DNA of 20,953 nucleotides from the NCBI GenBank assembly GCA_035375865.1, contig DAOSQO010000019.1, positions 1 to 20,953 of the forward strand, read 5' to 3'. Under the pieces are notes generated by a model. It was given only the letters and a program-made list of their open reading frames with translations, did no database searches and had not been told where the DNA came from. The translations under genes and the position numbers were made by a program. Position 1 is the first letter of the stretch; every line of letters begins with the position of its first letter. This stretch comes from BRH-c25 sp029553855. Its GTDB lineage: Bacteria; Bacillota; Clostridia; Lutisporales; Lutisporaceae. Positions 8,627 through 15,690 of the stretch are shown one piece after another.

Positions 8627-9455
8627 TTATAGCCTCTGCATATCAGGAGAGTGCAAGAACAGCACATAGTCCGGTTCAAACCGTTCTCCGCCGTCAAAAG
8701 AATAAATTGCATGCTCACAATATACGAAAGAACCTCCGCCTTGCCAATCTACTTTCTCAGATACGCCGCCTTGTTCCCCTTCAATTACTTTTTTTAGCCG
8801 TGTAACCGCAAGTCTTTCAATATAATCCATTTGGTCAACACCAATATATCGGCGATTCATCTTGTGAGCCACTGCACAGGTTGTCCCGGAACCTAAAAAG
8901 AAATCTAAGATTAAGTCATCATCACCTGTTGAAACCTCTAAAATTGCTTTTATTAAATTTTCGGGCTTTGCATAGTCAAATTCATCTCTCCCGAATATTT
9001 CATCTATTTGCGAATTGCCATCCATATTCTTAGCTTCCGAAAGTACTGTCTTTAAAAAATCTTGTATTTGAAAGTCAGAAATTACTGCACTTAGCTTGCC
9101 GCTTAGGTCATCATCCTTTTTAAACTTTCGCGCATATGGCTTAGAAATATTTAAAAAGTCNNNNNNNNNNNNNNNNNNNNNNNNNNNNNNNNNNNNNNNN
9201 NNNNNNNNNNNNNNNNNNNNNNNNNNNNNNNNNNNNNNNNNNNNNNNNNNNNNNNNNNNNGTTTCGTAGTATTTACGTTCAACCGTTCTGCCAATAACTT
9301 TATTTTTATCATTAACATTCGTATAAGCTAAAATCCAGTCAAAATCCTGTGAGAAATTAAAAGGCACATCCGATTTTCCACTGCGAGTGCGGCGCGGTAT
9401 TGTTCCAATGGTCCTGTTTTAATACTTCTAAAACGGTAGTGTAAAATTCGCTCAT
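8627..9455 (-). pseudogene. Type III restriction-modification methyltransferase (Mod), broken, with a possible Res tail
   Basis: Remnant of an adenine-specific type III Mod gene. The ATG at 9453-9455 has GGAGG upstream and gives MSEFYTTVLEVLKQD, then the frame breaks near 9411. In another frame RTIGTIPRRTRSGKSDVPF leads into NFSQDFDWILAYTN. After the N gap, DLILDFFLGSGTT (SAM-binding motif I), YIGVDQMDYIE and WQGGGSFVYCE are clear Mod C-terminal signatures. The catalytic DPPY motif and much of the N-terminal half are absent, so methylation is not expected. After YCE the reading switches to FDGGERFEPDYVLFL, which resembles the nuclease domain of the Res partner, then stops. It follows the Fic gene by 28 bases and was probably co-transcribed with it. 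Confidence 0.75.
9161..9260. other. Assembly gap (100 N)
   Basis: Exactly 100 N, the usual placeholder for a scaffold join of unknown length. It falls inside the methyltransferase remnant. The missing length is unknown, so the open frame that appears to run across it is not evidence of continuity. Confidence 0.98.
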
Positions 9456-9483
9456 GTTTATTCCTCCAAATTACGGATTAATA

Positions 9484-10398
9484 TTAACACAACACAGTCA
9501 GGTACTGTCCCAATCGTTCATTCATATACTCGGCTATAATTCGTATCATCAGTTCAGCACTTTTGCTTCTGTAATGCAAATCAAAGGCATCATAATATCT
9601 GCGTCTATCGGTAAATTTGATATCAATTGCAGGATAGCCGTTTTGCATCAGCTCTAAGTTCATCAAAAGCCGCCCCGTGCGTCCGTTTCCATCGATAAAG
9701 GGGTGAATACCCTCAAAATCCAAATGGAACAGTGCAACAGCTTCTACGATGTGCATTGACTTTTTTCTCTCAGCGTGTTTCAGTAGTAAATCCCTCATCA
9801 AAGGTTCCACCATATAAGGCTGCGGTGGTTCGTGGAATGCGCCCATAATGCGAACCGGAATACGGCGATAAACGCCCTTATCCTCTGGTCTGTCCATCAA
9901 CACAAGAGAATGAATGACTTTAATCGCGTACTCTGAAAGCTCCACCTTGTCCTTTACCAGCCCCTCCACGTACTGAAAAGCATCCCTATGTCCGATGGCT
10001 TCTAAATGCTCTTTCAATGGCTTCTGGTTTATGGTAACACCCTCTAAGACCATTGCAGTTTCCTGTAAGGTAAGAGTATTGCCCTCAATGGCATTAGAAT
10101 TATAGGTATACTCAATAAGAAACTCTTCTCTTAGGCGTTCAATCTCACCTTGTGTTAAAGGGCGGATTGTTGAAAGCTTATTTAGCTTTATATCAATATC
10201 TTGAAACAGTTTTTTGAGGTTGGCTTTGCTTCTTCCCATGGTACGCCCGTCCTCTGGCTTTTTTGCATCAGCAGGAATCATATAAAGATTGCCTTTACGA
10301 ATTACGCCCTCTATTCTGTTTTCTACACAGAGAACCCGCACCCTGCGGGCAGATAATCCCCATTTTTTTGCTATTTCTGATACTTTTATATATTCCAA
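9484..10398 (-). CDS. Fic-family protein with N-terminal helix-turn-helix domain
   Basis: 304 residues from the TTG at 10396-10398 (preceded by GGGGTG). Residues about 1-50 (LEYIKVSEIAKKWGLSARRV, then ENRIEGV) form a small DNA-binding-like domain. The Fic domain follows, with the complete catalytic motif HPFIDGNGRTGR from about residue 232, as in active AMP transferases. SNAIEGN (about 101-107) matches the (S/T)xxxE(G/N) inhibitory helix placed before the Fic core, the class II layout. An upstream ATG (10434) is in frame but lies within the -10 region, so it is unlikely to be used. The gene leads a two-gene unit with the broken Mod; Fic genes are often found beside restriction-modification genes. 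Target unknown. Confidence 0.9.
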   Translation of the reverse strand: MEYIKVSEIAKKWGLSARRVRVLCVENRIEGVIRKGNLYMIPADAKKPEDGRTMGRSKANLKKLFQDIDIKLNKLSTIRPLTQGEIERLREEFLIEYTYNSNAIEGNTLTLQETAMVLEGVTINQKPLKEHLEAIGHRDAFQYVEGLVKDKVELSEYAIKVIHSLVLMDRPEDKGVYRRIPVRIMGAFHEPPQPYMVEPLMRDLLLKHAERKKSMHIVEAVALFHLDFEGIHPFIDGNGRTGRLLMNLELMQNGYPAIDIKFTDRRRYYDAFDLHYRSKSAELMIRIIAEYMNERLGQYLTVLC

Positions 10399-10417
10399 CC
10401 TTTTCACCCCAAGACAA

Positions 10418-10429
10418 CCTAAATTTAGG
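10418..10429. promoter_or_regulatory. Perfect 12-base palindrome at the fic transcription start
   Basis: CCTAAATTTAGG lies just after the -10 element of the fic promoter, where transcription should begin. Its position suits an operator, perhaps for the DNA-binding domain of Fic itself; that link is inference. Confidence 0.4.
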
Positions 10430-10432
10430 AAC

Positions 10433-10462
10433 ATTATAACATGATTATCGGAATAATATCAA
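10433..10462 (-). promoter_or_regulatory. Sigma-A-type promoter for fic-mod
   Basis: On the minus strand TTGATA (10457-10462), an 18-base spacer and TATAAT (10433-10438). The spacer contains one arm (TTATTCCGAT) of a wide inverted repeat. Transcription would start near 10426, before the TTG start of fic. Confidence 0.6.
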
Positions 10463-10500
10463 TTCTAATGTTAAAATAGTTGAAAAAAATTTATTCCGAT
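10447..10500. repeat. Wide inverted repeat around the fic promoter
   Basis: ATCGGAATAA at 10447-10456 and TTATTCCGAT at 10491-10500 are perfect 10-base inverted arms, 34 bases apart. One arm sits between the -35 and -10 of the fic promoter and the other upstream of it, the geometry of paired repressor sites. Confidence 0.5.
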
Positions 10501-10517
10501 TTTCGTTGTAATGATTA

Positions 10518-10547
10518 AAATCTCCCTACCACACGGCAAGGAGATTT
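10518..10547 (-). terminator. Stem-loop between guaA and fic, possible guaA terminator
   Basis: AAATCTCC (10518-10525) and GGAGATTT (10540-10547) make an 8-base perfect stem with a 14-base loop. On the minus strand it is followed by TTAATC, a weak U-tract. It lies about 70 bases after the guaA stop and upstream of the fic promoter, so it may separate the two units. The short U-tract keeps confidence low. Confidence 0.35.
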
Positions 10548-10616
10548 ATAATTATGAAACTATTTCAGTAACTCATCATATGTGGTACTTAATGTATCAC
10601 GGACATCCCTTAACGG

Positions 10617-10630
10617 TTCTACTCCCACTC
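10617..10630. repeat. Candidate att site, guaA-proximal copy (14-base direct repeat)
   Basis: TTCTACTCCCACTC, identical to 8478-8491. This copy contains the real end of guaA (codons for E-W-E and the TAG stop, 10619-10630). Integration at a conserved gene end that is regenerated by the element is the classic pattern for tyrosine recombinases. Confidence 0.7.
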
Positions 10631-11593
10631 AATTGTTGCGGGGGGTTTGGGAGTGATATCATATACAACCCTGTTTACATGCTCAACTTCGTTTACTATC
10701 CTGGAGGATATCTTTTCCAATACTTCGTAGGGTATCCTTGCCCAATCCGCTGTCATGGCATCGGAGCTGTTGACAGCCCGTATCGCCACCGTGTGGGAAT
10801 ATGTACGTTTATCCCCTGTTACCCCTACGCTTCTAATACCGGGCAAAACAGTAAAGTACTGCCATATTCTTCTTTCAAGCCCTGCTTTCTTGATCTCTTC
10901 CCTTAGTATTGCATCGCTTTCTTTGACTATATCAAGCTTTTCCTTTGTTACTTCTCCCAGTACCCTTATACCGAGACCCGGCCCCGGAAAAGGCTGCCTC
11001 CATACCAAATCCTCAGGTATGCCAAGCTCCAGGCCCACAAGCCTTACTTCATCCTTGAAAAGGGACCTTAGCGGCTCAATAAGTTTGAATTGCATATCCT
11101 TGGGCAGTCCTCCCACATTATGGTGAGATTTTACAACAGCAGCAGTCTTTGTCCCGCTTTCAACCACATCGGGGTAAATGGTTCCTTGCACTAAAAAGTC
11201 GATTTCCCCCAGCTTGCCGGCCTCTTCCTCGAAAACTCTGATAAATTCCTCACCGATTGCTTTCCTTTTTTGTTCCGGATCTGTCACCCCTTTAAGTCTG
11301 GCAAGAAATCTGTCCTCTGCATTTACCCTTATGAGGCTGATATCAAAACGCTTATTAAATACTTCCTCCACCTGATCTCCTTCGTTTTTTCGCAAAAGCC
11401 CGTGATCGACAAATATGCAGGTCAGCCGGCTGCCTATTGCCTTATGCACCAGCACTGCCGCTACGGAGGAATCAACCCCGCCGCTTAAAGCACATATAAC
11501 CTTTTTGTCTCCTGCAAGTTCTTTTATCTTTACTACATTTTCTTCAATGAAGCTTACTGCAGTCCAATCCCCGGTCTGCCTCTCTTTGCCCAT
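10619..11593 (-). CDS. guaA: GMP synthase, ATP-pyrophosphatase subunit (no glutaminase domain)
   Basis: Amination of XMP to GMP. The 324-residue product begins at the linker GDWTAVSFIEENV and has the PP-loop LSGGVDSS at about residues 36-43, then HHNVGGLP, WRQPFPGPGLGIRVLGE and the C-terminal dimerisation domain ending PPATIEWE. Typical bacterial GuaA is about 510-525 residues with an N-terminal class I glutaminase of roughly 200 residues; that part is absent here. An in-frame TGA lies two codons before the ATG, GGAGAG provides the ribosome site, and guaB ends 57 bases upstream, so there is no room for the domain. It resembles the split archaeal GuaA beta subunit. Either a separate glutaminase exists elsewhere or the enzyme uses ammonia. 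Confidence 0.92.
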   Translation of the reverse strand: MGKERQTGDWTAVSFIEENVVKIKELAGDKKVICALSGGVDSSVAAVLVHKAIGSRLTCIFVDHGLLRKNEGDQVEEVFNKRFDISLIRVNAEDRFLARLKGVTDPEQKRKAIGEEFIRVFEEEAGKLGEIDFLVQGTIYPDVVESGTKTAAVVKSHHNVGGLPKDMQFKLIEPLRSLFKDEVRLVGLELGIPEDLVWRQPFPGPGLGIRVLGEVTKEKLDIVKESDAILREEIKKAGLERRIWQYFTVLPGIRSVGVTGDKRTYSHTVAIRAVNSSDAMTADWARIPYEVLEKISSRIVNEVEHVNRVVYDITPKPPATIEWE

Positions 11594-11624
11594 CAGTTTT
11601 CACTCTCCGTTCAAATGCTTATCT

Positions 11625-11641
11625 GCCGGCGCAAGGCCGGT
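11625..11641 (-). other. Short GC-rich hairpin in the guaB-guaA gap
   Basis: CCGGC (11626-11630) and GCCGG (11636-11640) pair around a 5-base loop, extendable by a G-U pair. No U-tract follows on the minus strand, so it is not a standard terminator. It could tune the guaB:guaA ratio through mRNA stability. Confidence 0.3.
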
Positions 11642-11650
11642 GCAACCACT

Positions 11651-13102
11651 TTACAAGCTATAGTTGGGAGCTTCCTTTGTTATATTCACATCATGAGGAT
11701 GACTCTCTCTCAGACCTGCGGCAGTAATACGCATAAATTGTGTATTTTTCCTGAGTTGTTCGATACTGGCAGTTCCACAGTAACCCATTGCTGACCGTAT
11801 ACCCCCTACCAGCTGATATATTGTCTCAGACAAAGGCCCTTTATAAGGCACCCTTCCTTCTACCCCTTCCGGTACAAGCTTCTTTGCATCCTCCTGGAAA
11901 TACCTGTCCTTGCTTCCGCATGCCATGGCGCCCAGGGAGCCCATGCCCCTGTATACCTTAAAGCTTCTGCCCTGGTAAATCTCCATTTCCCCGGGGCTTT
12001 CGGCAGTACCTGCAAAGAGGCTCCCAAGCATCACTGCACTTGCCCCCGCAGCTATTGCTTTTACAACGTCTCCGCTGTATTTAACTCCTCCGTCCGATAT
12101 AACCGGTATGCCGTATCTGTCTGCTTCCTCTGCGCAATCATGCACTGCTGTGATTTGCGGAACCCCGACACCTGTTACTACTCTGGTAGTACAAATGGAA
12201 CCGGGACCTATTCCCACCTTTACTGCATCGGCACCGGCTTCAATAAGCTCCCTTGTTCCTGCTGCAGTAGCAACATTTCCTGCAATTACCTGCAAATCCG
12301 GGAAGCAGCCTTTAATTTTCCTTACTGCTTCAATAACACCCTTTGAATGTCCGTGGGCGGTATCAACCACAACAACGTCAACCTGCGATGCCGCCAAGGC
12401 TTCTACCCTCTCAATCATATCATTGGTTACACCGACGGCAGCGCCTACAATAAGCCTTCCGCCTTTATCCTTTGCGGAATTAGGATATTGTATTGCTTTT
12501 TCTATATCCTTTATAGTAATGAGCCCCTTTAGGTAACCTTTATCGTCCACAAGGGGGAGTTTTTCTATCTTATGCTTTTTTAATATCTGCTCAGCCTGAA
12601 TCAAATTTGTACCTACAGGCGCAGTAATAAGGTTATCCTTTGTCATGACCTCGTATATCTTTTTTGAAAATTCTGTCTCGAATCTCAGGTCTCTGTTTGT
12701 AAGTATCCCTACCAGCTTGCCTTTCTCATCCGTTATAGGGACTCCGGAAATCCTGTATCTTTCCATCAGCTCCATAGCATCCGATATTATGTGATCGGGA
12801 GATAAATGAAAGGGGTCTACGATAACTCCATGTTCCGATCTTTTTACCTTATCGACTTCAATTGCCTGATTTTCTATGGGCATATTCTTGTGAATTATTC
12901 CGATACCGCCTTCCCTTGCTATTGCTATTGCAAGCTTGGATTCGGTAACGGTATCCATGCCCGCCGACACCAACGGGATGTTAAGCCTGATCTTTTTAGT
13001 AAGAAATGTTGTGGTATCCGTGTTTTTAGGAAGGACTTCAGACTTCGCGGGAATCAGGAGAACATCATCGAAGGTCAGACCCTCTTTCAAAAACTTTTCC
13101 AT
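11651..13102 (-). CDS. guaB: IMP dehydrogenase GuaB
   Basis: Oxidises IMP to XMP with NAD, the first step of the GMP branch. 483 residues, full length. The N-terminus KEGLTFDDVLLIPAKSEVLP is diagnostic. Two CBS domains (about 93-145 and 152-205) interrupt the barrel; the catalytic loop GIGPGSICTTRVVTGVG has Cys at about 304; the flap and active site follow (YRGMGSLGAM; GVEGRVPYKG). I chose the ATG of MEKFLKEG (13100-13102); an in-frame GTG four codons upstream sits too close to AAAGGAG, while the ATG is somewhat far from it (about 13 bases), so the exact start is uncertain. guaA follows after 57 bases. A strong promoter lies directly upstream. Confidence 0.97.
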   Translation of the reverse strand: MEKFLKEGLTFDDVLLIPAKSEVLPKNTDTTTFLTKKIRLNIPLVSAGMDTVTESKLAIAIAREGGIGIIHKNMPIENQAIEVDKVKRSEHGVIVDPFHLSPDHIISDAMELMERYRISGVPITDEKGKLVGILTNRDLRFETEFSKKIYEVMTKDNLITAPVGTNLIQAEQILKKHKIEKLPLVDDKGYLKGLITIKDIEKAIQYPNSAKDKGGRLIVGAAVGVTNDMIERVEALAASQVDVVVVDTAHGHSKGVIEAVRKIKGCFPDLQVIAGNVATAAGTRELIEAGADAVKVGIGPGSICTTRVVTGVGVPQITAVHDCAEEADRYGIPVISDGGVKYSGDVVKAIAAGASAVMLGSLFAGTAESPGEMEIYQGRSFKVYRGMGSLGAMACGSKDRYFQEDAKKLVPEGVEGRVPYKGPLSETIYQLVGGIRSAMGYCGTASIEQLRKNTQFMRITAAGLRESHPHDVNITKEAPNYSL

Positions 13103-13123
13103 AAGCCAATACACTCTCCTTTC

Positions 13124-13139
13124 AAAATATATATATTTT
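13124..13139. repeat. AT-only 16-base palindrome in the guaB leader
   Basis: AAAATATATATATTTT, a perfect palindrome between the -10 element and the ribosome site of guaB. Being only A and T it could be chance; its position just after the expected transcription start would suit an operator or a weak leader hairpin. Confidence 0.3.
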
Positions 13140-13143
13140 AAAT

Positions 13144-13172
13144 AGTATATTTAAAGCGGTGACCTTTGTCAA
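13144..13172 (-). promoter_or_regulatory. Near-consensus sigma-A promoter for guaBA
   Basis: Minus strand: TTGACA (13167-13172), exactly 17 bases, then TATACT (13144-13149). It is about 40 bases before the guaB start and shows that guaBA is a separate unit from the PHP gene upstream. No guanine riboswitch or other leader RNA fits in the short leader. Confidence 0.8.
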
Positions 13173-13186
13173 ATGGTTTTTATTAA

Positions 13187-13969
13187 TCAGGCATCTAAAA
13201 TTTCCTGCAGCTCCTTGATATTCATCCCTGCATGTTCAGGTCTGTGAGCATCGGAGGCTGTAAGAATACTAACGTTATTATCCTTAAATATCCTTAACAT
13301 ACCCGGATTCATACCTAATTCAGGGAACTTATAATTCAGTACAAGCCCTCCGCTCTGTTCCGTATACATACCTGCTTTATTCAAAGCCTTAGCTAAGGCG
13401 ATATAGGTGCTGTCCAAATTTTGTGACGGGTAATGTCCAAAGCATTTAATCGAATCCGGATGACCAACCCCATTAAATAAGCCGGTATCTATCATTTCCA
13501 GCATTATTTCATAATAACGCCTGTATGCCTCATCAACATCAATTCCCTTCCAAAGCTCCAGTTTGTGGTCAAAACCGAAGCTTCCGATAAAGTGAACGGA
13601 ACCGGTAATAAAATCCCATTTATACTGTTTCAAAATCTCGGATAATATATGCACAGTCTCGGGAATATAGCAGACTTCCAGCCCAAATTTTACTTTTATG
13701 GGAAAGCCATAGGCCTTTGCTTTGTCTATGAAACGTGTGTATTCTTCAAGAGATACCTTCATTTTACCTGATAACCAGTTCCTCAGATATTCGTTATTAT
13801 CGCTTATGGGCTTGTACATTTGTACGAATTCACTGTACTGATGGGTATGCTCAAGCATATAGATTTCGTTAATTCCTTTTTTTTGTGCATGCACAATAAA
13901 GCTGTTAATGCGTTCGATTGAATATTCTCCTCTGCCATCCCCAAAAATATGTACATGTGCATCAATCAT
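13187..13969 (-). CDS. PHP-superfamily phosphoesterase, histidinol-phosphatase-like
   Basis: 260 residues. Metal-binding motifs of the PHP fold are visible in order: MIDAHVHIFGDGRGEYS (His5, His7), EHTHQYSEF, GLEVCYIPE, GSVHFIGSFGFD, GHPDSIKCFGH and the C-terminal SDAHRPEHAG. This pattern is that of HisK-type histidinol phosphatases and related phosphoesterases. No histidine genes are nearby, so the substrate is not proven. The start is the ATG after AAGGAGG with 8-base spacing; an upstream in-frame codon (14011) would overlap the transporter gene. It lies 32 bases after the EamA gene and likely shares its transcript. Confidence 0.8.
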   Translation of the reverse strand: MIDAHVHIFGDGRGEYSIERINSFIVHAQKKGINEIYMLEHTHQYSEFVQMYKPISDNNEYLRNWLSGKMKVSLEEYTRFIDKAKAYGFPIKVKFGLEVCYIPETVHILSEILKQYKWDFITGSVHFIGSFGFDHKLELWKGIDVDEAYRRYYEIMLEMIDTGLFNGVGHPDSIKCFGHYPSQNLDSTYIALAKALNKAGMYTEQSGGLVLNYKFPELGMNPGMLRIFKDNNVSILTASDAHRPEHAGMNIKELQEILDA

Positions 13970-14001
13970 TCTTGTATCCTCCTTATATTCAATTTCATTT
14001 C

Positions 14002-14418
14002 TTACTTCCATAGCATTACGAATGTCCCTGCCGTAATAAGTGTGCCGGCGATTAAAGTCTTTGCGGTGAATTGCTCCCCCAGAACCAGAAAAGACAATAT
14101 CAGTGTAAGAACAATACTGGATTTATCAATTGGCGCAACCTGCGATACATTGCCAAGGGATATTGCTTTATAATAAAACATCCACGATAAGCCTGTCGCC
14201 ATTCCTGATAGAATCAAAAATGTCCAGTTCTGTTTTGTCAAATCTTTGATTCCATTATAGGCACCTGTTGTAATCACAATGCCCCATGATATAAATATAA
14301 TAACAACTGTGCGAATTGCTGTAGCAAGATTCGAATCCACACCCTTTATACCAATTTTGGCAAGAATTGAAGTCAGGGCTGCAAACACTGCTGATAGTAC
14401 CGCAAATAACTTCCACAT
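14002..14418 (-). CDS. EamA-family (DMT superfamily) small transporter
   Basis: 138 residues, almost entirely hydrophobic with four to five membrane helices (about 4-22, 33-52, 68-86, 95-112, 119-136). It corresponds to a single EamA repeat, so it should work as a dimer, as half-size DMT proteins do. The recognisable segment is AISLGNVSQVAPIDKSSIVLTLILSFLVLGE, typical of EamA exporters. GGAGGT precedes the ATG. Cargo cannot be read from the sequence. First gene of a pair with the PHP phosphoesterase. Confidence 0.85.
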   Translation of the reverse strand: MWKLFAVLSAVFAALTSILAKIGIKGVDSNLATAIRTVVIIFISWGIVITTGAYNGIKDLTKQNWTFLILSGMATGLSWMFYYKAISLGNVSQVAPIDKSSIVLTLILSFLVLGEQFTAKTLIAGTLITAGTFVMLWK

Positions 14419-14467
14419 GTTTTTAATACCTCCACAGTTTAATTATAAATCTTCTGCATCATATTTC

Positions 14468-14496
14468 ATAATACTTATACTGCAATTGTTCATCAA
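14468..14496 (-). promoter_or_regulatory. Candidate promoter for the EamA-PHP pair
   Basis: Minus strand TTGATG (14491-14496), 17 bases, TATTAT (14468-14473), about 50 bases before the transporter start. Confidence 0.5.
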
Positions 14497-14532
14497 ACAC
14501 TCCCAACGTCGATGGCCGATAATCCTTCCTTT

Positions 14533-15174
14533 TTACATTTTCAGAGCACTCATCGAAAAAGGTTTCCCGTGTCCCGGATAAACATTATTAACATTCAAAC
14601 CTTTTACTTTCCGTAAACTTGCATTTGCTTCCTCCGGTTCATCAATAATTGAACCAAGACTTGGCTTGCTATTGTTCATAAAAAGATCTCCGCAAAACAG
14701 TTCTCGATCCGACGTTATTATTCCGATTGACCCTTTTGAGTGCCCCGGAAGATATAGAATTTTTGCATCCATTCCATATTCTGATAGGTCATACCCTTCA
14801 TCAACAGAAAAATCAGGGCTAAAATTTGTGATTCTAAATAAAGCATTAACAATTTTCTTCGCAATTGCATTGCCTGTTTTCCTATTCCAGAACATATCTC
14901 CTTTTTCAACCATCCCAATATCATCGTGGTGCATTGCAATTTTGACATGATATTTATCACGAAGATAAGAGCAATTACCTGTATGATCAAAATCACCATG
15001 CGTCAGTATGATAAGATTCAGATTCCCCGGTTTACAGCCTGCTCTTTTAATCTCATTCTCCAGTTTAGAAAGCTTACTTGCTCTCCCCGTATCGATAAGA
15101 ATAAATCCTTTTGCAGTTCCGATAAGGTAGCAATTGGCAGCCAGCCCACCCAAAATGATAGTTTTTATATCCAC
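14533..15174 (-). CDS. Metallo-beta-lactamase-fold hydrolase
   Basis: 213 residues. Metal-site motifs: THGDFDH (about 58-64; the second His of the classic HxHxDH is Asp here), LPGHSKGSIG, the bridging Asp in FCGDLF, and PGHGKPF near the C-terminus. This is the glyoxalase II-like / general MBL hydrolase group; the substrate is not deducible. The start is the GTG of VDIKTIILGG, because AGAAGGAGG lies 10 bases before it; an upstream TTG in frame would place the ribosome site inside the coding region. Preceded by a Cys-rich miniprotein gene 36 bases upstream on the same strand, suggesting one transcript. Confidence 0.88.
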   Translation of the reverse strand: MDIKTIILGGLAANCYLIGTAKGFILIDTGRASKLSKLENEIKRAGCKPGNLNLIILTHGDFDHTGNCSYLRDKYHVKIAMHHDDIGMVEKGDMFWNRKTGNAIAKKIVNALFRITNFSPDFSVDEGYDLSEYGMDAKILYLPGHSKGSIGIITSDRELFCGDLFMNNSKPSLGSIIDEPEEANASLRKVKGLNVNNVYPGHGKPFSMSALKM

Positions 15175-15210
15175 TGTAAACCAACCTCCTTCTATTATCA
15201 AAGTTTATTG

Positions 15211-15396
15211 TCATAACCCGAAGTATGCCGCACCCCCACCCTGCAAGGACAAAATGTCCCTGGACACCTTCTTTTTTCTCTTACAGTATGGCTCATACTT
15301 GCTATTTTTATGGTATTCTATGCATTCAGCGCATTTACCGTGCCTCTTGCATTTCTTTTTCCTGCAGGTGCATTCTTCCAATCCGTTCTCCAACAT
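15211..15396 (-). CDS. Cysteine-rich miniprotein, probable zinc-binding
   Basis: 61 residues with seven Cys and two His, most in the first 40: CTC, KKC, RHGKC, AEC, EYH and PYC, then a Lys/Arg run. The spacing C-x5-CxxC-x3-H looks like a small zinc site. AGGGGG stands well placed before the ATG, and the gene precedes the MBL hydrolase by 36 bases. I do not know its function; similar short Cys/His-rich proteins are common in clostridia as hypothetical proteins. The last 15 residues (SLQGGGAAYFGL end) look less constrained. The strong ribosome site and pairing argue that it is real. Confidence 0.65.
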   Translation of the reverse strand: MLENGLEECTCRKKKCKRHGKCAECIEYHKNSKYEPYCKRKKKVSRDILSLQGGGAAYFGL

Positions 15397-15488
15397 TGTT
15401 TTCGCCCCCTATTGGTTAATACCCCTTGTTTTGTATAAGGAGTAAAATGTGTAATATAATAGCTGCTGCTTTAATACCCTTAGCAAAT

Positions 15489-15690
15489 TCATACTATCTC
15501 AATCCAATGTACATTCATCGGCTTTCCATCTACATATGGTTTTGATTCTTTTATTATACCGCCGCATTTTTCAATGGTCTTTATAGAAGCCAGATTGTTC
15601 CTGATAGCAGCCCAGCATAACTTTTTTCAAATGCTCCAGCATCCTTCTCATTAACTCTGTGCCTATTCCATGTCCTCTATACTCTTTATA
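15489..15690 (-). pseudogene. GNAT acetyltransferase, C-terminal remnant with a frameshift
   Basis: EYRGHGIGTELMRRMLEHLKK is the acetyl-CoA-binding motif A of GNAT enzymes; it continues KVMLGCYQE and then, after one extra base at 15597, NLASIKTIEKCGG and GKPMNVHWIEIV to a TGA at 15489-15491. Removing that base joins the two parts into an unbroken GNAT C-terminus. The first half of the acetyltransferase is missing; in its place the frame comes straight from a CPBP protease. As read, the frame ends prematurely at 15571. Substrate unknown. Confidence 0.75.

Larger units (their letters stand above)
8478..10630. mobile_element. Small decayed genomic island at the guaA 3' end
   Basis: The segment between the two 14-base direct repeats is about 2.15 kb plus whatever the assembly gap hides. 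It holds a Fic gene and a broken type III methyltransferase gene, and sits between two tail-to-tail housekeeping genes. Recombining the repeats would restore guaA ending a few bases from the lysR stop. The 3' end of guaA is a known integration hotspot for tyrosine-recombinase elements. No integrase, excisionase or relaxase is visible, so this would be a remnant or a passively mobilised element. The 135 bases at 8492-8626 hold no gene I can recognise. Confidence 0.6.

Noticed and set aside
8627..9367. An apparently continuous reading frame across the N run
   Set aside because: The N run is a placeholder of unknown true length, so continuity of frame there has no meaning; only the parts on each side were interpreted.
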